The notes: generated by a model not told the origin, from the letters alone. Positions 8,210-17,694 are shown, counted from the first letter of the stretch. The stretch: 64,000 nucleotides of DNA from Arthrobacter sp. MAHUQ-56 (GCF_019710585.1 NZ_JAIFZQ010000020.1:434001-498000), one strand, 5' to 3'. Translations and numbers: made by a program.

Positions 8210-8231
8210 GTCAGATAGTAAGCCTACTGAC
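8210..8231. promoter_or_regulatory. Dyad upstream of the AI-2E gene
   Basis: GTCAG at 8210-8214 is inverted as CTGAC at 8227-8231, around AT-rich DNA containing AGTAAGCC. It is about 60 bases upstream of the 8150 start and may be an operator. It shares an AGTAAG core with the dyad at 6166. Confidence 0.3.
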
Positions 8232-8267
8232 TGGTTTCGGAGGATGTAACCGCCGTCCGCGCAGGGG

Positions 8268-8948
8268 CTATTCCGCGAGCCACTCCGCGCAGGAGTTGAG
8301 GTTCCGGTTCACGGTGGCAACCGCGGCGTCCTCGTCCCGTTGGCCGATGGCCTCGAGCAGCGCTTCATGCCCTTCCCGGGGGAGCCCGTTGAAGCCCGGG
8401 CGGCGATGCTGTGCCAGGAGGTCCTGGTGGAACACGGTGCCGAAGCTGGCGTAGAGCTCGTGCAGCAGCGGGTTGGCGGACGCCTGGGCCACGCGCACGT
8501 GGAAACCCCAGTCTGCTTCCGCCCAGGCTTCGAAGTCCCCGTTTTTCCAGGCCTGGTCCCGGGTGGCGAGGAGCGCGCGCAGGGCTGTGACGTCGTCGTC
8601 GGTTGCGTGCCGGGCGGCCAGCCGGGCGGCCTGGGTGTCCAGCCCCAGCCGGACCTCGAGGATGTGCTGCTCGGTGTGGTCCTGGTACATCCTGCGGGCA
8701 GCGCCGGACATCTCGCTGGTGGCGCGCACGTACGTCCCGTCGCCGCGGCGGACCTCCAGCATGCCGCCGTGGGCCAGGGCCTTGACCGATTCGCGCAGCG
8801 TGCCGCGGGACACTCCCAGCCGGGCCATAAGCTCGGGCTCGGACGGAATGCGCTGGTTCAGCGCCCACTCGCCCGAATGGACCATCTCCCGCAACTTGGC
8901 GGTGACTTCGTCGGCAAGCGGCGGGCGCACGGAGGGACTCAGGGACAT
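8268..8948 (-). CDS. GntR family regulator, FadR (FCD) subfamily
   Basis: A 226-residue DNA-binding regulator. Residues 10-75 are the GntR winged helix, with IPSEPELMARLGVSRGTLRES. Residues 90-215 are the all-helical FCD effector domain, with an EVRLGLDTQAARLAA helix and conserved histidines that bind metal or carboxylate ligands in this subfamily. Its start codon directly follows the stop of the MFS gene (0-base gap), so the two genes are co-transcribed and probably translationally coupled. It likely controls the transporter in response to an organic acid (inference). Confidence 0.9.
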   Translation of the reverse strand: MSLSPSVRPPLADEVTAKLREMVHSGEWALNQRIPSEPELMARLGVSRGTLRESVKALAHGGMLEVRRGDGTYVRATSEMSGAARRMYQDHTEQHILEVRLGLDTQAARLAARHATDDDVTALRALLATRDQAWKNGDFEAWAEADWGFHVRVAQASANPLLHELYASFGTVFHQDLLAQHRRPGFNGLPREGHEALLEAIGQRDEDAAVATVNRNLNSCAEWLAE

Positions 8949-10211
8949 CTACTTGCCTCCTGTAAACGTGCGGCCGGTGAGCAGGTGCGCCACCACGATC
9001 TGCACAGCGGCCAGGCCCAGCAGCAGGACCAGGGGGAGGGCCCATCCGCCGGTGGCACTGTGCAGCAGGCCCATCCCGAAGGGGCCTGCCGTTGCCAGGA
9101 GATAGCCGGTGGACTGTGCCAGCGTGGAGAGGGCGGTGGTTTCGGCGGTGCTCGTTCCGCTGCGGCTGATCATTACCATCACCAGCGGGAAAATGCCCAG
9201 GCCGAACCCCATCAGGATGGCAGGGATGACAGCCAGGCCCGTGGGCAGGAGGAGCAAGGCGGCAATGCCTGCCAGCATGGTGATGCTGACCAGGTAGAAC
9301 GCGGGGCGCAGCATCCGTGGCCGGGACCCGATGGCAATCAGCACCATGCCGGCCGGCACGGACACCAGCTGCATCACGCCAAACATCAGCCCGCTCTCCG
9401 AGGCGCTCAGGCCCATGGTGGTGAGCATGTACGGGAACCAGCTCAACAACGCGTAGGCGAGCAGTGCCTGCAGGGTGAAGATGGCGGTCAGGAGCAGGCC
9501 TTTGCGGGTACGCAGCAGCGGCCAGGGGGAGACGTGCCGGGCCGTGGTCCGCACGGTGCTGCGGTGGGCGTGCAGCGCGACCGGAAGGAACCCGAGGAAG
9601 GCGGCCACGGCGGCGATGCCCACGGCGCCGACAGCTGCCGACGGGGAGCCGAGCGCCTGGGCCAGGGGCACTACGGCCACAGACGTGAGCGTGCCGCCGG
9701 TGGTCATGGTCACCGTGTAGACCGCCGTCATGAGGGATGTGCGGGCGGCGAAGTGTTCCCGGATGAAGGACGGCATGGCCACGTTGCAGACCGCCAGGCC
9801 GGACATGCCCACCACGCTGCCCGCGACCAGCATCCCGGTGGACGGGATGGCGCGGAGCAGGAGCCCGCCGGCCAGCATGGCCAGTGCCAGGAGGATGGCC
9901 TTTTCGACGCCGACCCTGCCGGTCAGCCAGGACGTGGTGGCCCCCGCCATGGCGAAGCACAGTGTGGGGATGGAAGGGATGATGGCCGCCACCAGGGCGC
10001 CGTAGCCCAGCACGGCCTGGAGGTCGTGCAGCAATGCCGAGGCGCCCGTGATGCCCGCGCGCAGGTTCAGCCCGATCAGCACCAGTGCGATGACGCCGAA
10101 GACGACGGCGGAGCGCGGCTTGGTCCGCGGTGTTGCGGGAGCAGGGGACGCCGGCGGCGCCGCTGCAGGGCTGCTCGGGGCGGAAGCGGGGGAGGGCGGA
10201 GTGGCGGACAT
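8949..10211 (-). CDS. MFS transporter, CynX/NimT-like
   Basis: A 420-residue twelve-helix permease. After a Pro/Ala-rich N-terminus it shows VVFGVIALVLIGLNLRAGIT, the hallmark first helix of the cyanate/2-nitroimidazole (CynX) branch. The open frame continues far upstream but that part has no family character. The ATG at 10211 is chosen because TAGGCT lies 7 bases before it and the predicted helix 1 follows. The substrate is unknown. It is the first gene of an operon with the FCD-type GntR regulator. Confidence 0.85.
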   Translation of the reverse strand: MSATPPSPASAPSSPAAAPPASPAPATPRTKPRSAVVFGVIALVLIGLNLRAGITGASALLHDLQAVLGYGALVAAIIPSIPTLCFAMAGATTSWLTGRVGVEKAILLALAMLAGGLLLRAIPSTGMLVAGSVVGMSGLAVCNVAMPSFIREHFAARTSLMTAVYTVTMTTGGTLTSVAVVPLAQALGSPSAAVGAVGIAAVAAFLGFLPVALHAHRSTVRTTARHVSPWPLLRTRKGLLLTAIFTLQALLAYALLSWFPYMLTTMGLSASESGLMFGVMQLVSVPAGMVLIAIGSRPRMLRPAFYLVSITMLAGIAALLLLPTGLAVIPAILMGFGLGIFPLVMVMISRSGTSTAETTALSTLAQSTGYLLATAGPFGMGLLHSATGGWALPLVLLLGLAAVQIVVAHLLTGRTFTGGK

Positions 10212-10218
10212 ACCCTCC

Positions 10219-10224
10219 AGCCTA
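10219..10224 (-). promoter_or_regulatory. -10 element of the MFS-GntR operon
   Basis: TAGGCT on the minus strand, 7 bases before the ATG at 10211. Just upstream, ACGTTTG and ATGTTTG repeat in direct orientation (10233-10246) and could be a GntR operator. Confidence 0.45.
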
Positions 10225-10352
10225 AAGGTTAGACGTTTGATGTTTGAGGTTTTGTGGCCAAGCTCTCCCGGCCTGCCGGGCCCGGGGAATAGACTGCCAA
10301 GGGGCCGGCGGAAGGCGTGGTCCGGACCATGCCGACGTGTGGAAGGGTGGCT

Positions 10353-11966
10353 GTGGAGGCTTCCGAGGGACTGGAGATCGAGAAGAAGTACGACGTCGAT
10401 GCAGGCGCCACGGTGCCGGCGCTGGAGCACGCGCCCGGCGTGGCGCGGGTGGGCAAGCCGCACACCGACGTCCTGGAAGCGGTGTACTTTGACACCGACC
10501 GGCACACCTTGGCGGCCCGGCGCATTACGCTGCGGCGGAGGACCGGCGGCAAGGACGCCGGGTGGCGCCTGTTGCTGCCTCCGCTTGCTGCCGCCCCCGA
10601 TGAAGTGCCCCAGCGGAGGGAACTGCACGCACCCCTGGGCCGGCCCGACGTCGTGCCGGACAGCCTGCTCACCTACCTGCAGGCCTACCTGCGCGGCGCG
10701 GTCCCGGCTCCGGTGGTCCGGTTGGAGACCCGCCGTACCACCCATCCGCTCTACGGCGACGACGGCGTGCACCTCGCCGACCTTGCTGACGACGAGGTCA
10801 CCGCCGAGCGCCTTGACGGCGGAAACCGCCCGGACGGGCAACGCAATGCAGGCCCCGGCGAGGACCGCCGGCAGCAGTGGCGCGAATGGGAGCTGGAGCT
10901 GGTGCACGGGGAGCCCGGCCTCTTCGCGCCCGTGGAGGAACTGCTCATGGCCGCCGGGGCCCGGCCTGCCGCCCACGCCTCCAAGCTGGCCCGCGCCCTC
11001 GGCGGCGGCAAGGCGTCGAGGAAGCGCGCCGCCGAAGGTCCCGCGGACGCCGGCGCCGAAAGCAGCCGTCCGCTCCTTGCCGGAAAGCGCGCCCCGGCCG
11101 CCGCCGTCGTCACCGTTTATGTGGCGGCGCAGCTGGACGAAATCCTGGCCAATGACGCCGGCGCCCGGCTGGAGGACGCCGAAGCCGTCCACAACATGCG
11201 CTCCGCCGCCCGGCGCATCCGCTCGGTCCTGGCAGCGTATGCCAAGCTATACCGCGCCTCCCCGGTACGGCGGCTGCGCGACGAGCTGCAGTGGCTGGGC
11301 AGGGTCCTCGGTGAACCCCGCGACGCCCATGTCCTGCGTGAGGATCTCCGCGGCCAGCTGGGCGGGCTGCCGCCGGGGGAGGGCGCCGCCGCTGCCGCGG
11401 AGCGGGTGGAGCGGCGCACCGGTGAGGATTTCGATGCCGCCTACCGCCTCCTTCAGGACGCGCTGGGGTCGGGGCGCTACTTTCGGCTCCTGGACAAGCT
11501 GGAGGACTTCCGCGACAACCCGCCGGTGCGCGCCGATGCCGTGAAGTCCGGCCAGCGCGCGGCGGCGAAAGCGGTGGACAAGTCCGCCAAGCGGCTCCGG
11601 CGCTCGCAGAAAGCCGCCCGGGATGCCCGGCGCGGCGCAGACCAGGAACGTGCCCTGCACCAGGTCCGCAAAGACGCCAAGCGGCTGCGCCACGTGGCGG
11701 AGACCGCAGCCCTGATCCGGGGCAAGCGCGCCGGCAAGGTGGCCAAGGCGGCGCGCCGGCAGCAGAAGATCCTGGGCGGCTTCCAGGACGCCGTGGTGGC
11801 CCGCACCCTGCTGGCCGACATCGCCGCGGAGCATGCTGAACCGGCCACCGCAGCGGTGTACGCGGGCCTGCTCGACCGGCAGGAGGAGCGGATGCTGTCG
11901 GCGCAGGCCAAGTACCGGAAGGCCCGGAAGAAGTCCCGCGGCCTGCTGCGCAGCGGGGTCCTCTGA
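10353..11966 (+). CDS. CYTH and CHAD domain protein
   Basis: A 537-residue protein with an N-terminal CYTH domain (residues 8-200) carrying the metal/triphosphate motif EIEKKYDV (ExExK form) and AVYFDT-like strands. The C-terminal half (from about residue 245) is a helical CHAD domain with the MRSAARRIRSVLAAY and VRKDAKRLRHVAE basic helices that bind polyphosphate in characterised CHAD proteins. A role in triphosphate hydrolysis or polyphosphate metabolism is inferred. The GTG at 10353 has GGAAGG 6 bases upstream. In-frame starts from 10317 exist but lack such a site. Confidence 0.85.
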   Translation: MEASEGLEIEKKYDVDAGATVPALEHAPGVARVGKPHTDVLEAVYFDTDRHTLAARRITLRRRTGGKDAGWRLLLPPLAAAPDEVPQRRELHAPLGRPDVVPDSLLTYLQAYLRGAVPAPVVRLETRRTTHPLYGDDGVHLADLADDEVTAERLDGGNRPDGQRNAGPGEDRRQQWREWELELVHGEPGLFAPVEELLMAAGARPAAHASKLARALGGGKASRKRAAEGPADAGAESSRPLLAGKRAPAAAVVTVYVAAQLDEILANDAGARLEDAEAVHNMRSAARRIRSVLAAYAKLYRASPVRRLRDELQWLGRVLGEPRDAHVLREDLRGQLGGLPPGEGAAAAAERVERRTGEDFDAAYRLLQDALGSGRYFRLLDKLEDFRDNPPVRADAVKSGQRAAAKAVDKSAKRLRRSQKAARDARRGADQERALHQVRKDAKRLRHVAETAALIRGKRAGKVAKAARRQQKILGGFQDAVVARTLLADIAAEHAEPATAAVYAGLLDRQEERMLSAQAKYRKARKKSRGLLRSGVL

Positions 11967-11985
11967 GCCCTGCCGTCGCCGGCGC

Positions 11986-13422
11986 CTACTTGCCCTGCCG
12001 CGCGGACAGCCGGGCCACCGCCAGCGCCAGCCAGAGCTGCACCCGGTCCGCGGTGACCGAGGGGTCGTACCCGGTCAGTTCGGTGATCTGCGCCAGCCGG
12101 TACCGCACGGTGTTCCGGTGCAGCGTGAGTTCCTCCGCCACGGCCGCCACTGAGCCGTTGTTGTTCAGGTAGCTCTCGAGGGTGGTCATCAGTTCTGCGC
12201 CGTGCGCCGCATCGAAGTTCCGCAGGGGATTCAGGGACTCGTGCGCCATGTCAGCCAGCGGCACATCCTCGCTGGCGAGCAGCAGCGACGTCAGGCTCAG
12301 CCGCTCCGGCTCGTTGACCGGCAGGCCGTGGCTGGCGGCGTCCCGCGCCTCGAAGTAGCTCCAGCGCAGCCCGTTCGGCTTGGTGTACGCACCGCCGATG
12401 CCGATCGTGGCGTGGATGCCCGCCTCAGCCAGGTGGTCGCTGAGCTTGCGTGCCAGCGCAGGTGCCGCCCCGCCGTCGTCGTTGACCACCAGCACCAGGT
12501 CCTTGCCCACGACCGCGGCCACTGCCTTCTCAAGTTCCTGCGGGACCGAGGTGCTGCCCAGTGCCTTGCCGTGCGCCGCCGACACCGCCAGCAGCACCAC
12601 GTTCTTGCGGGTGCTGTTCACGCCCACGCCCGCCAGGCGGCGCTGTGCCTCGCTCGTCTCCAGCGCCCCGTGGATCACGTCCTCAAGCACCTGCCCGCAC
12701 AGGGCGCGCTGGGCCTGGCGCTGCTTGACCATGTTGTTCAGTTCCACGCTGATCAGGTTCTGGGCGTAGCCGATGATGCCCGTGTCCTCGAAGGGCTGCC
12801 GGATCCACAGGGTGCAGGCGTCACGCCGGCCCGTGGGGACGGGGTAGCTGGACCAGGAGTCCGCGGACGGGCTGGCTTTGCTGCTGTTGTACAGCTGCGC
12901 CGTGAACTGGGTCAGCGCGACATCAGTGCGCAGCATGCCGCCCAGGTTCTTCAGCAGCTCGGCCAGGCCGCCGCCGGTCAGGAGGGCCCGGGCCAGCACC
13001 TGGTGGCCGGCGATCAGCCGCTCCAGCTTGGCGTAGTGGTCCGCCGACTGGGCGTCCGCCACCAGCTTGGTGATGGCGATGAACGGGGTTTCGTAGGGGA
13101 CCTCCACCACCGGCAGGCCCCAGCGGTTCGCCTCTGCCAGCAGCGCCGGCGGCACGGCCTCATGCGAGAGCCCCACCCCGAAGCCGATGCCTACCGCGCC
13201 GGCCCGCTGCACCTGCCGGACGAACCGCCGCTGCTCGGGGGCCGAACGGAGCCGCAGGCCGGTGGTGAGGACCAGTTCGCCGCCATTGAGGAACCGCTGC
13301 GGATCCTCCAGTTCGGTCACCGCAACCCAGTTGATGTCCTGGTGCCAGGTGGTCTCCGCGATGCCTGCCTTGGACAGGTGCAGAGAGGTGACGCCCACCA
13401 GGGCGGCAAGGGAAATGGCCAT
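11986..13422 (-). CDS. PucR family transcriptional regulator
   Basis: A 478-residue regulator. Residues 5-125 are the PucR ligand-sensing domain, with ALVGVTSLHL and GELVLTTGLRL. The middle part resembles a GGDEF-like fold (residues 290-390). The C-terminal HTH_30 lies at about 415-470, with ESYLNNNGSVAAVAEELTLH and the RNTVRYRLAQI recognition helix. It is divergent from the aminobutyraldehyde dehydrogenase and GABA transaminase genes, so it is the likely regulator of putrescine/GABA use. TATTCT lies 6 bases before the ATG, indicating a leaderless transcript. Confidence 0.9.
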   Translation of the reverse strand: MAISLAALVGVTSLHLSKAGIAETTWHQDINWVAVTELEDPQRFLNGGELVLTTGLRLRSAPEQRRFVRQVQRAGAVGIGFGVGLSHEAVPPALLAEANRWGLPVVEVPYETPFIAITKLVADAQSADHYAKLERLIAGHQVLARALLTGGGLAELLKNLGGMLRTDVALTQFTAQLYNSSKASPSADSWSSYPVPTGRRDACTLWIRQPFEDTGIIGYAQNLISVELNNMVKQRQAQRALCGQVLEDVIHGALETSEAQRRLAGVGVNSTRKNVVLLAVSAAHGKALGSTSVPQELEKAVAAVVGKDLVLVVNDDGGAAPALARKLSDHLAEAGIHATIGIGGAYTKPNGLRWSYFEARDAASHGLPVNEPERLSLTSLLLASEDVPLADMAHESLNPLRNFDAAHGAELMTTLESYLNNNGSVAAVAEELTLHRNTVRYRLAQITELTGYDPSVTADRVQLWLALAVARLSARQGK

Positions 13423-13428
13423 AAGGAA

Positions 13429-13434
13429 AGAATA
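13429..13434 (-). promoter_or_regulatory. -10 element of the pucR-type gene
   Basis: TATTCT on the minus strand, 6 bases before the ATG at 13422. Confidence 0.5.
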
Positions 13435-13592
13435 AACGGCTGCTGGGCAAGCGCACTAAAGCCCGTCGACAAGGGTGTGCAGGTGGCTATTCACCGGGGC
13501 CTGGTGCTGGCATAGGCTCGAGGCAGTTCCATCCATCCGTCCTGGTCCATTCGCTCCGGTGCCGATGGCTCCTAGAAAAGAGGTTGCACACC

Positions 13593-15023
13593 GTGGTCCA
13601 AACCTTGCAGAACTTCATCAACGGGAAGTTCGTCACCCCCGCCGGCACCACCCTGCTGGACGTGGTCAACCCCGCCACCGGCGACGTGGTGGCGCAGGCA
13701 CCTGTCTCCGTCCAGGCCGATGTGGACGCGGCCATGGCGGCGGCGAAGGACGCCTTCAAAACCTGGAAGCACGTGACGCCCGGCCAGCGCCAGCTGATGC
13801 TGCTCAAGCTCGCCGACGCCATTGAGGCCAACAGCGATGAAATCGTCGAGGCCCAGCACCGCAACACCGGCCAGGTCCGCTCGCTCATCGCCTCCGAGGA
13901 AGTGGCCGCCGGCGCCGACCAGCTGCGCTTCTTCGCCGGCGCCGCCCGCATCCTGGAGGGCAAGTCCGCCGGCGAGTACTTCGAGGGCCACACCTCCTAC
14001 GTCCGCCGCGAGCCCATCGGCGTGGTGGCCCAGGTGGCTCCGTGGAACTACCCGTTCCTGATGGCCATCTGGAAGATCGGCCCCGCCCTTGCCGCCGGCA
14101 ACACCGTGGTCCTCAAGCCCTCCGACACCACCCCCGAGTCCACCCTGGTGCTGGCCCGCCTTGCCGGGGAGATCCTGCCCGCCGGCGTCCTGAACGTGGT
14201 GCTGGGCACCGGCGAAACCGGGGCGATGATGGTGGAGCACAAGGTCCCCGGCCTGGTGTCCATCACCGGTTCCGTCCGCGCCGGCATTGCCGTTGCCTCC
14301 GGCGCCGCCAAGGGCCTCAAGCGTGCCCACCTGGAGCTTGGCGGCAAGGCCCCTGCCATCGTGTTCAAGGACGCCGATATCAAGAAGAGCGCCGCAGCGA
14401 TCGCCGAGTTCGCGTTCTTCAACGCGGGCCAGGACTGCACCGCCATCACCCGGGTGCTGGTGGAGGAGTCGGTGCACGACGACGTCGTGGCCGCCATGGT
14501 GGAGCACACCCGGACCCTGCACACCGGCTCGCAGAACGACGAAGACAACTACTTCGGCCCGCTGAACAACATCAACCACTTCAACGCCGTGACCTCCGTG
14601 GTGGAGAACCTGCCGGCCAACTGCCGGATCGAGACCGGCGGACACCGGGCGGGAGAGAAGGGCTACTTCTTCGAACCCACCATCATCACCGGCGCCAAGC
14701 AGACCGACGACGTGGTCCAGAAGGAAACGTTCGGCCCGGTCATCACGGTGCAGAAGTTCAGCACCGAGGAAGAAGCGGTGGCCCTGGCCAACGACGTGGA
14801 CTACGCCCTGGCCTCCAGCGTCTGGACCACGGACCACGGCACCGCCATGCGCCTGAGCCGCGACCTGGACTTCGGCGCCGTCTGGATCAACACCCACATC
14901 CTCCTCACCGCCGAAATGCCCCACGGCGGGTTCAAGCAGTCCGGCTACGGCAAGGACCTCTCCATGTACGGCGTGGAGGACTACACGCGCATCAAGCACG
15001 TCATGTCCGCCCTCGACGCCTGA
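13593..15023 (+). CDS. patD: Gamma-aminobutyraldehyde dehydrogenase
   Basis: A 476-residue NAD-dependent aldehyde dehydrogenase. It shows the Rossmann region APWNYPFLMAIWKIGPALAAGN, the general-base glutamate in LELGGKAP near residue 248 and the nucleophile in FFNAGQDCTAITR near 283. Overall the sequence fits the YdcW/PatD group, which oxidises 4-aminobutanal from putrescine to GABA. The next gene is GABA transaminase, which supports this. The GTG at 13593 has AAAGAGG 9 bases upstream. A TTG at 13584 is in frame but overlaps no ribosome site. Confidence 0.88.
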   Translation: MVQTLQNFINGKFVTPAGTTLLDVVNPATGDVVAQAPVSVQADVDAAMAAAKDAFKTWKHVTPGQRQLMLLKLADAIEANSDEIVEAQHRNTGQVRSLIASEEVAAGADQLRFFAGAARILEGKSAGEYFEGHTSYVRREPIGVVAQVAPWNYPFLMAIWKIGPALAAGNTVVLKPSDTTPESTLVLARLAGEILPAGVLNVVLGTGETGAMMVEHKVPGLVSITGSVRAGIAVASGAAKGLKRAHLELGGKAPAIVFKDADIKKSAAAIAEFAFFNAGQDCTAITRVLVEESVHDDVVAAMVEHTRTLHTGSQNDEDNYFGPLNNINHFNAVTSVVENLPANCRIETGGHRAGEKGYFFEPTIITGAKQTDDVVQKETFGPVITVQKFSTEEEAVALANDVDYALASSVWTTDHGTAMRLSRDLDFGAVWINTHILLTAEMPHGGFKQSGYGKDLSMYGVEDYTRIKHVMSALDA

Positions 15024-15053
15024 TTTCCCACCACCAGCACTGAAAGTAACCCC

Positions 15054-16424
15054 ATGACCACCACCGCATCTGACATCACCTACCGCCTGGAGCAGAAGCG
15101 CCGCGTCCAGGCCGACTTCCCCGGCCCCAAGTCCGTAGCGCTGACCGAACGCCGCAAGGCCGTGGTCGCTGCCGGCGTCGCCTCCAGCGTCCCCGTCTAC
15201 GTTGCCGACGCCGACGGCGGCATCATCCACGACGTCGACGGCAACTCCTTCATCGACCTCGGCTCGGGCATCGCCGTGACCAGCGTCGGTGCGTCCGACC
15301 CCGCCGTCGTGGGTGCCGTCAAGGAAGCCGTGGAGCACTTCACCCACACCTGCTTCATGGTCACGCCCTACGAAGGCTACGTGGCCGTCGCCGAGCAGCT
15401 GAACCGCCTCACCCCCGGTGACCACGAAAAGCGCACCGTCCTCTTCAACTCGGGCGCCGAGGCAGTGGAGAACGCCATCAAGGTGGCCCGCCTGGCAACC
15501 GGCCGGGACGCCGTCGTCGCTTTCGACCACGCCTACCACGGCCGCACCAACCTGACCATGGCGCTGACCGCGAAGGCCATGCCGTACAAGACCAACTTCG
15601 GCCCGTTCGCGCCAGAGGTCTACCGGATGCCCATGAGCTACCCGTACCGCGAGGAAAACCCCGACATCACGGGTGCCGAGGCCGCCAAGCGCGCCATCCT
15701 CGCGATCGAAAAGCAGATTGGCGGAGACCAGGTTGCCGCGATCATCATCGAACCCATCCAGGGTGAGGGCGGGTTCATCGTCCCGGCCGAGGGCTTCCTG
15801 CCCGCACTGGCCGCCTGGGCCAAGGAAAAGGGCATCGTCTTCATTGCCGACGAGGTCCAGTCCGGCTTCTGCCGCACCGGCGAATGGTTCGCCGTCAACC
15901 ACGAAGGCGTCGTCCCGGACATCATGACCCTGGCCAAGGGCATCGCCGGCGGCATGCCGCTCTCCGCCATCACCGGCCGCGCCGACCTGCTCGACGCCGT
16001 CCACCCCGGCGGCCTGGGCGGCACCTACGGCGGCAACCCGGTGGCCTGCGCCGCCGCGCTTGCCTCCATCAGCTCCATGGAGGAGTACGACCTCGCCGGG
16101 CGCGCCCGCCACATCGAGGCAGTCGCCACGGCCCGCCTGCGCGGGCTGCAGTCGGAACTGGCCGCTGCCGGTACCGGCGTGATCGGCGACGTACGCGGCC
16201 GCGGCGCCATGCTCGCCGTCGAACTCGTCCAGGCCGGTTCCAAGGAACCGAACCCGGAGCTGACCAAGGCCGTTGCTGCCGCCTGCCTCAAGGAGGGCGT
16301 CATCATCCTCACCTGCGGCACCTACGGCAACGTCATCCGCCTCCTGCCCCCGCTGGTCATCACCGACGAACTGCTGGCAGACGGCCTGGAGGTCCTGGCC
16401 GCCGCCATCAAGGCACACGCCTAA
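15054..16424 (+). CDS. gabT: 4-aminobutyrate--2-oxoglutarate transaminase
   Basis: A 456-residue class III PLP aminotransferase that converts GABA and 2-oxoglutarate to succinic semialdehyde and glutamate. Visible motifs are FNSGAEAVENAIKVAR (phosphate site) near residue 128, FDHAYHGRTNLTMALT near 162, FIADEVQSGFCRTGEWFA near 263 and the PLP lysine in LAKGIAGGMPLSA near 293. It starts 30 bases after patD and shares its transcript. No succinic semialdehyde dehydrogenase gene is in the window. A strong terminator follows. Confidence 0.93.
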   Translation: MTTTASDITYRLEQKRRVQADFPGPKSVALTERRKAVVAAGVASSVPVYVADADGGIIHDVDGNSFIDLGSGIAVTSVGASDPAVVGAVKEAVEHFTHTCFMVTPYEGYVAVAEQLNRLTPGDHEKRTVLFNSGAEAVENAIKVARLATGRDAVVAFDHAYHGRTNLTMALTAKAMPYKTNFGPFAPEVYRMPMSYPYREENPDITGAEAAKRAILAIEKQIGGDQVAAIIIEPIQGEGGFIVPAEGFLPALAAWAKEKGIVFIADEVQSGFCRTGEWFAVNHEGVVPDIMTLAKGIAGGMPLSAITGRADLLDAVHPGGLGGTYGGNPVACAAALASISSMEEYDLAGRARHIEAVATARLRGLQSELAAAGTGVIGDVRGRGAMLAVELVQAGSKEPNPELTKAVAAACLKEGVIILTCGTYGNVIRLLPPLVITDELLADGLEVLAAAIKAHA

Positions 16425-16450
16425 ACCGGAACGACTCCCTCCGGCAACGC

Positions 16451-16490
16451 CACGAAGGTGGGCACCGCGGCTGCGGTGCCCACCTTCGTG
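16451..16490 (+). terminator. Terminator of the patD-gabT operon
   Basis: A perfect 18-bp stem (16451-16468 with 16473-16490) and a 4-base loop, followed by GGTTAAG. Confidence 0.8.
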
Positions 16491-16539
16491 GGTTAAGGGA
16501 TTGGGTTGCCGTACGACGCCGGCCCGACGAAGTGCCGCG

Positions 16540-17694
16540 TCAGGCGGCCGGGTGCAGCAGGGCTTTGCGGGCCAGCGAGTTCCTGCGTGCCGTGCCCAGC
16601 ATGTCCAGGGTCAGCATCACCAGGGCGAGCCACACCACGCCGAAACCGATCCAGCGTTCAACCGTCATGGTTTCGCCAAATACCAGCAGTGCCACCAGGA
16701 ACTGCAGCACGGGCGCGAAGTACTGCAGCAGGCCGATGGTGGTCATCGGCAGCCGCCGGGCGGAGGCTCCAAAGAACACCAGCGGGACCGCGGTGATCAC
16801 GCCGGACGCCAGCAGCAGCCAGAAATGCCCGGCCCCATGGGACGTCAGCGTCGAGGTGCCGGAGGCCGCGAGGACCACCATCGCCACCGCCGCCAGCGGT
16901 GCCAGCACCATGGTCTCCACGCTGAGGCTGGTGACGGCATCCACTTTCGGCCCCACGCGCTTTTTCACGAAGCCGTACAGGCCGAAGCTAAAGGCCAGCG
17001 TCAGCGCGATCCACGGGAGCTGTCCGTAGGAATAGGTCAGGACGCCCACCGCTACAAAGCCGATGCCGACGGCGGCCCACTGCAGCGGGCGCAGCCGCTC
17101 CTTCAGCACGAACACCCCCAGCAGCACCGAGACGAGCGGGTTGATGAAGTAGCCCAGTGACGTTTCCACCGCCTGGCCTGTAGTGACGCCGTAGGTGTAG
17201 GTCAGCCAGTTGACCGCGATCAGGAACGCCGCCAGGGCCAGCGAGCCAAGGATGCGCCGGTCCCTGAGCGCGGCCGCAAACAGACGCCAGGACCTGGTCA
17301 CGGTGATCAGGAGTGCACAGAACAGCAGCGACCACACCACGCGGTTGGCTACGATCTCGACCGCGCCCGCCGGCATCAGGATGAAGAAATACAGCGGCAG
17401 CAGCCCCCACATGACGTACGCGCCGATGCCGAACAGCATGCCCGCCGTCGTATCCCCGCCCACCTGCTTGGGGCCCGCCTGGATGGGGCCCGGGGCAGCT
17501 GCCTTGGCCCCGCCGGGTGCGGCCGCGGCCCCGCCGGGTGCTGCGCCAACCGTGGCAACGGGGGCGGAGGTGGCTGCGGGGCTGGCGGGGGTTCCTTCGG
17601 GTGTTGGCACGGAACCCATAACACCAGCCGGGGGACAGGTATTCCGGGCAGGCACGCGGGCATTCCGCAAAATAGTCAGTAGGCTTGCTTTCAT
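16540..17694 (-). CDS. rarD: EamA family transporter RarD
   Basis: A ten-helix drug/metabolite transporter of 384 residues. The RarD core starts near residue 88, with GIGAYVMWGLLPLYF and then IVANRVVWSLLFC. A central NWLTYTYGVTTGQAVETSLGYF-type segment (quoted NWLTYTYGVTTGQAVETSLG) places it in RarD. The ATG at 17694 has GGAGGG 8 bases upstream and gives an unusually long, Ala/Pro/Gly-rich cytoplasmic extension of about 85 residues. A start at 17619 would shorten it but lacks a good site. It is divergent from topoisomerase IB, with only 21 bases between starts. The substrate is unknown. Confidence 0.85.
   Translation of the reverse strand: MKASLLTILRNARVPARNTCPPAGVMGSVPTPEGTPASPAATSAPVATVGAAPGGAAAAPGGAKAAAPGPIQAGPKQVGGDTTAGMLFGIGAYVMWGLLPLYFFILMPAGAVEIVANRVVWSLLFCALLITVTRSWRLFAAALRDRRILGSLALAAFLIAVNWLTYTYGVTTGQAVETSLGYFINPLVSVLLGVFVLKERLRPLQWAAVGIGFVAVGVLTYSYGQLPWIALTLAFSFGLYGFVKKRVGPKVDAVTSLSVETMVLAPLAAVAMVVLAASGTSTLTSHGAGHFWLLLASGVITAVPLVFFGASARRLPMTTIGLLQYFAPVLQFLVALLVFGETMTVERWIGFGVVWLALVMLTLDMLGTARRNSLARKALLHPAA

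Noticed and set aside
8949..11192. Long form of the MFS gene starting at 11192
   Set aside because: The extra 327 codons overlap the CYTH-CHAD gene antisense and have no family similarity; a start with a promoter exists at 10211.
13572..16418. Antisense open frame of about 948 codons opposite patD and gabT
   Set aside because: Composition and His/Gly/Val-rich sequence are typical of a shadow frame; both plus-strand genes are well supported.
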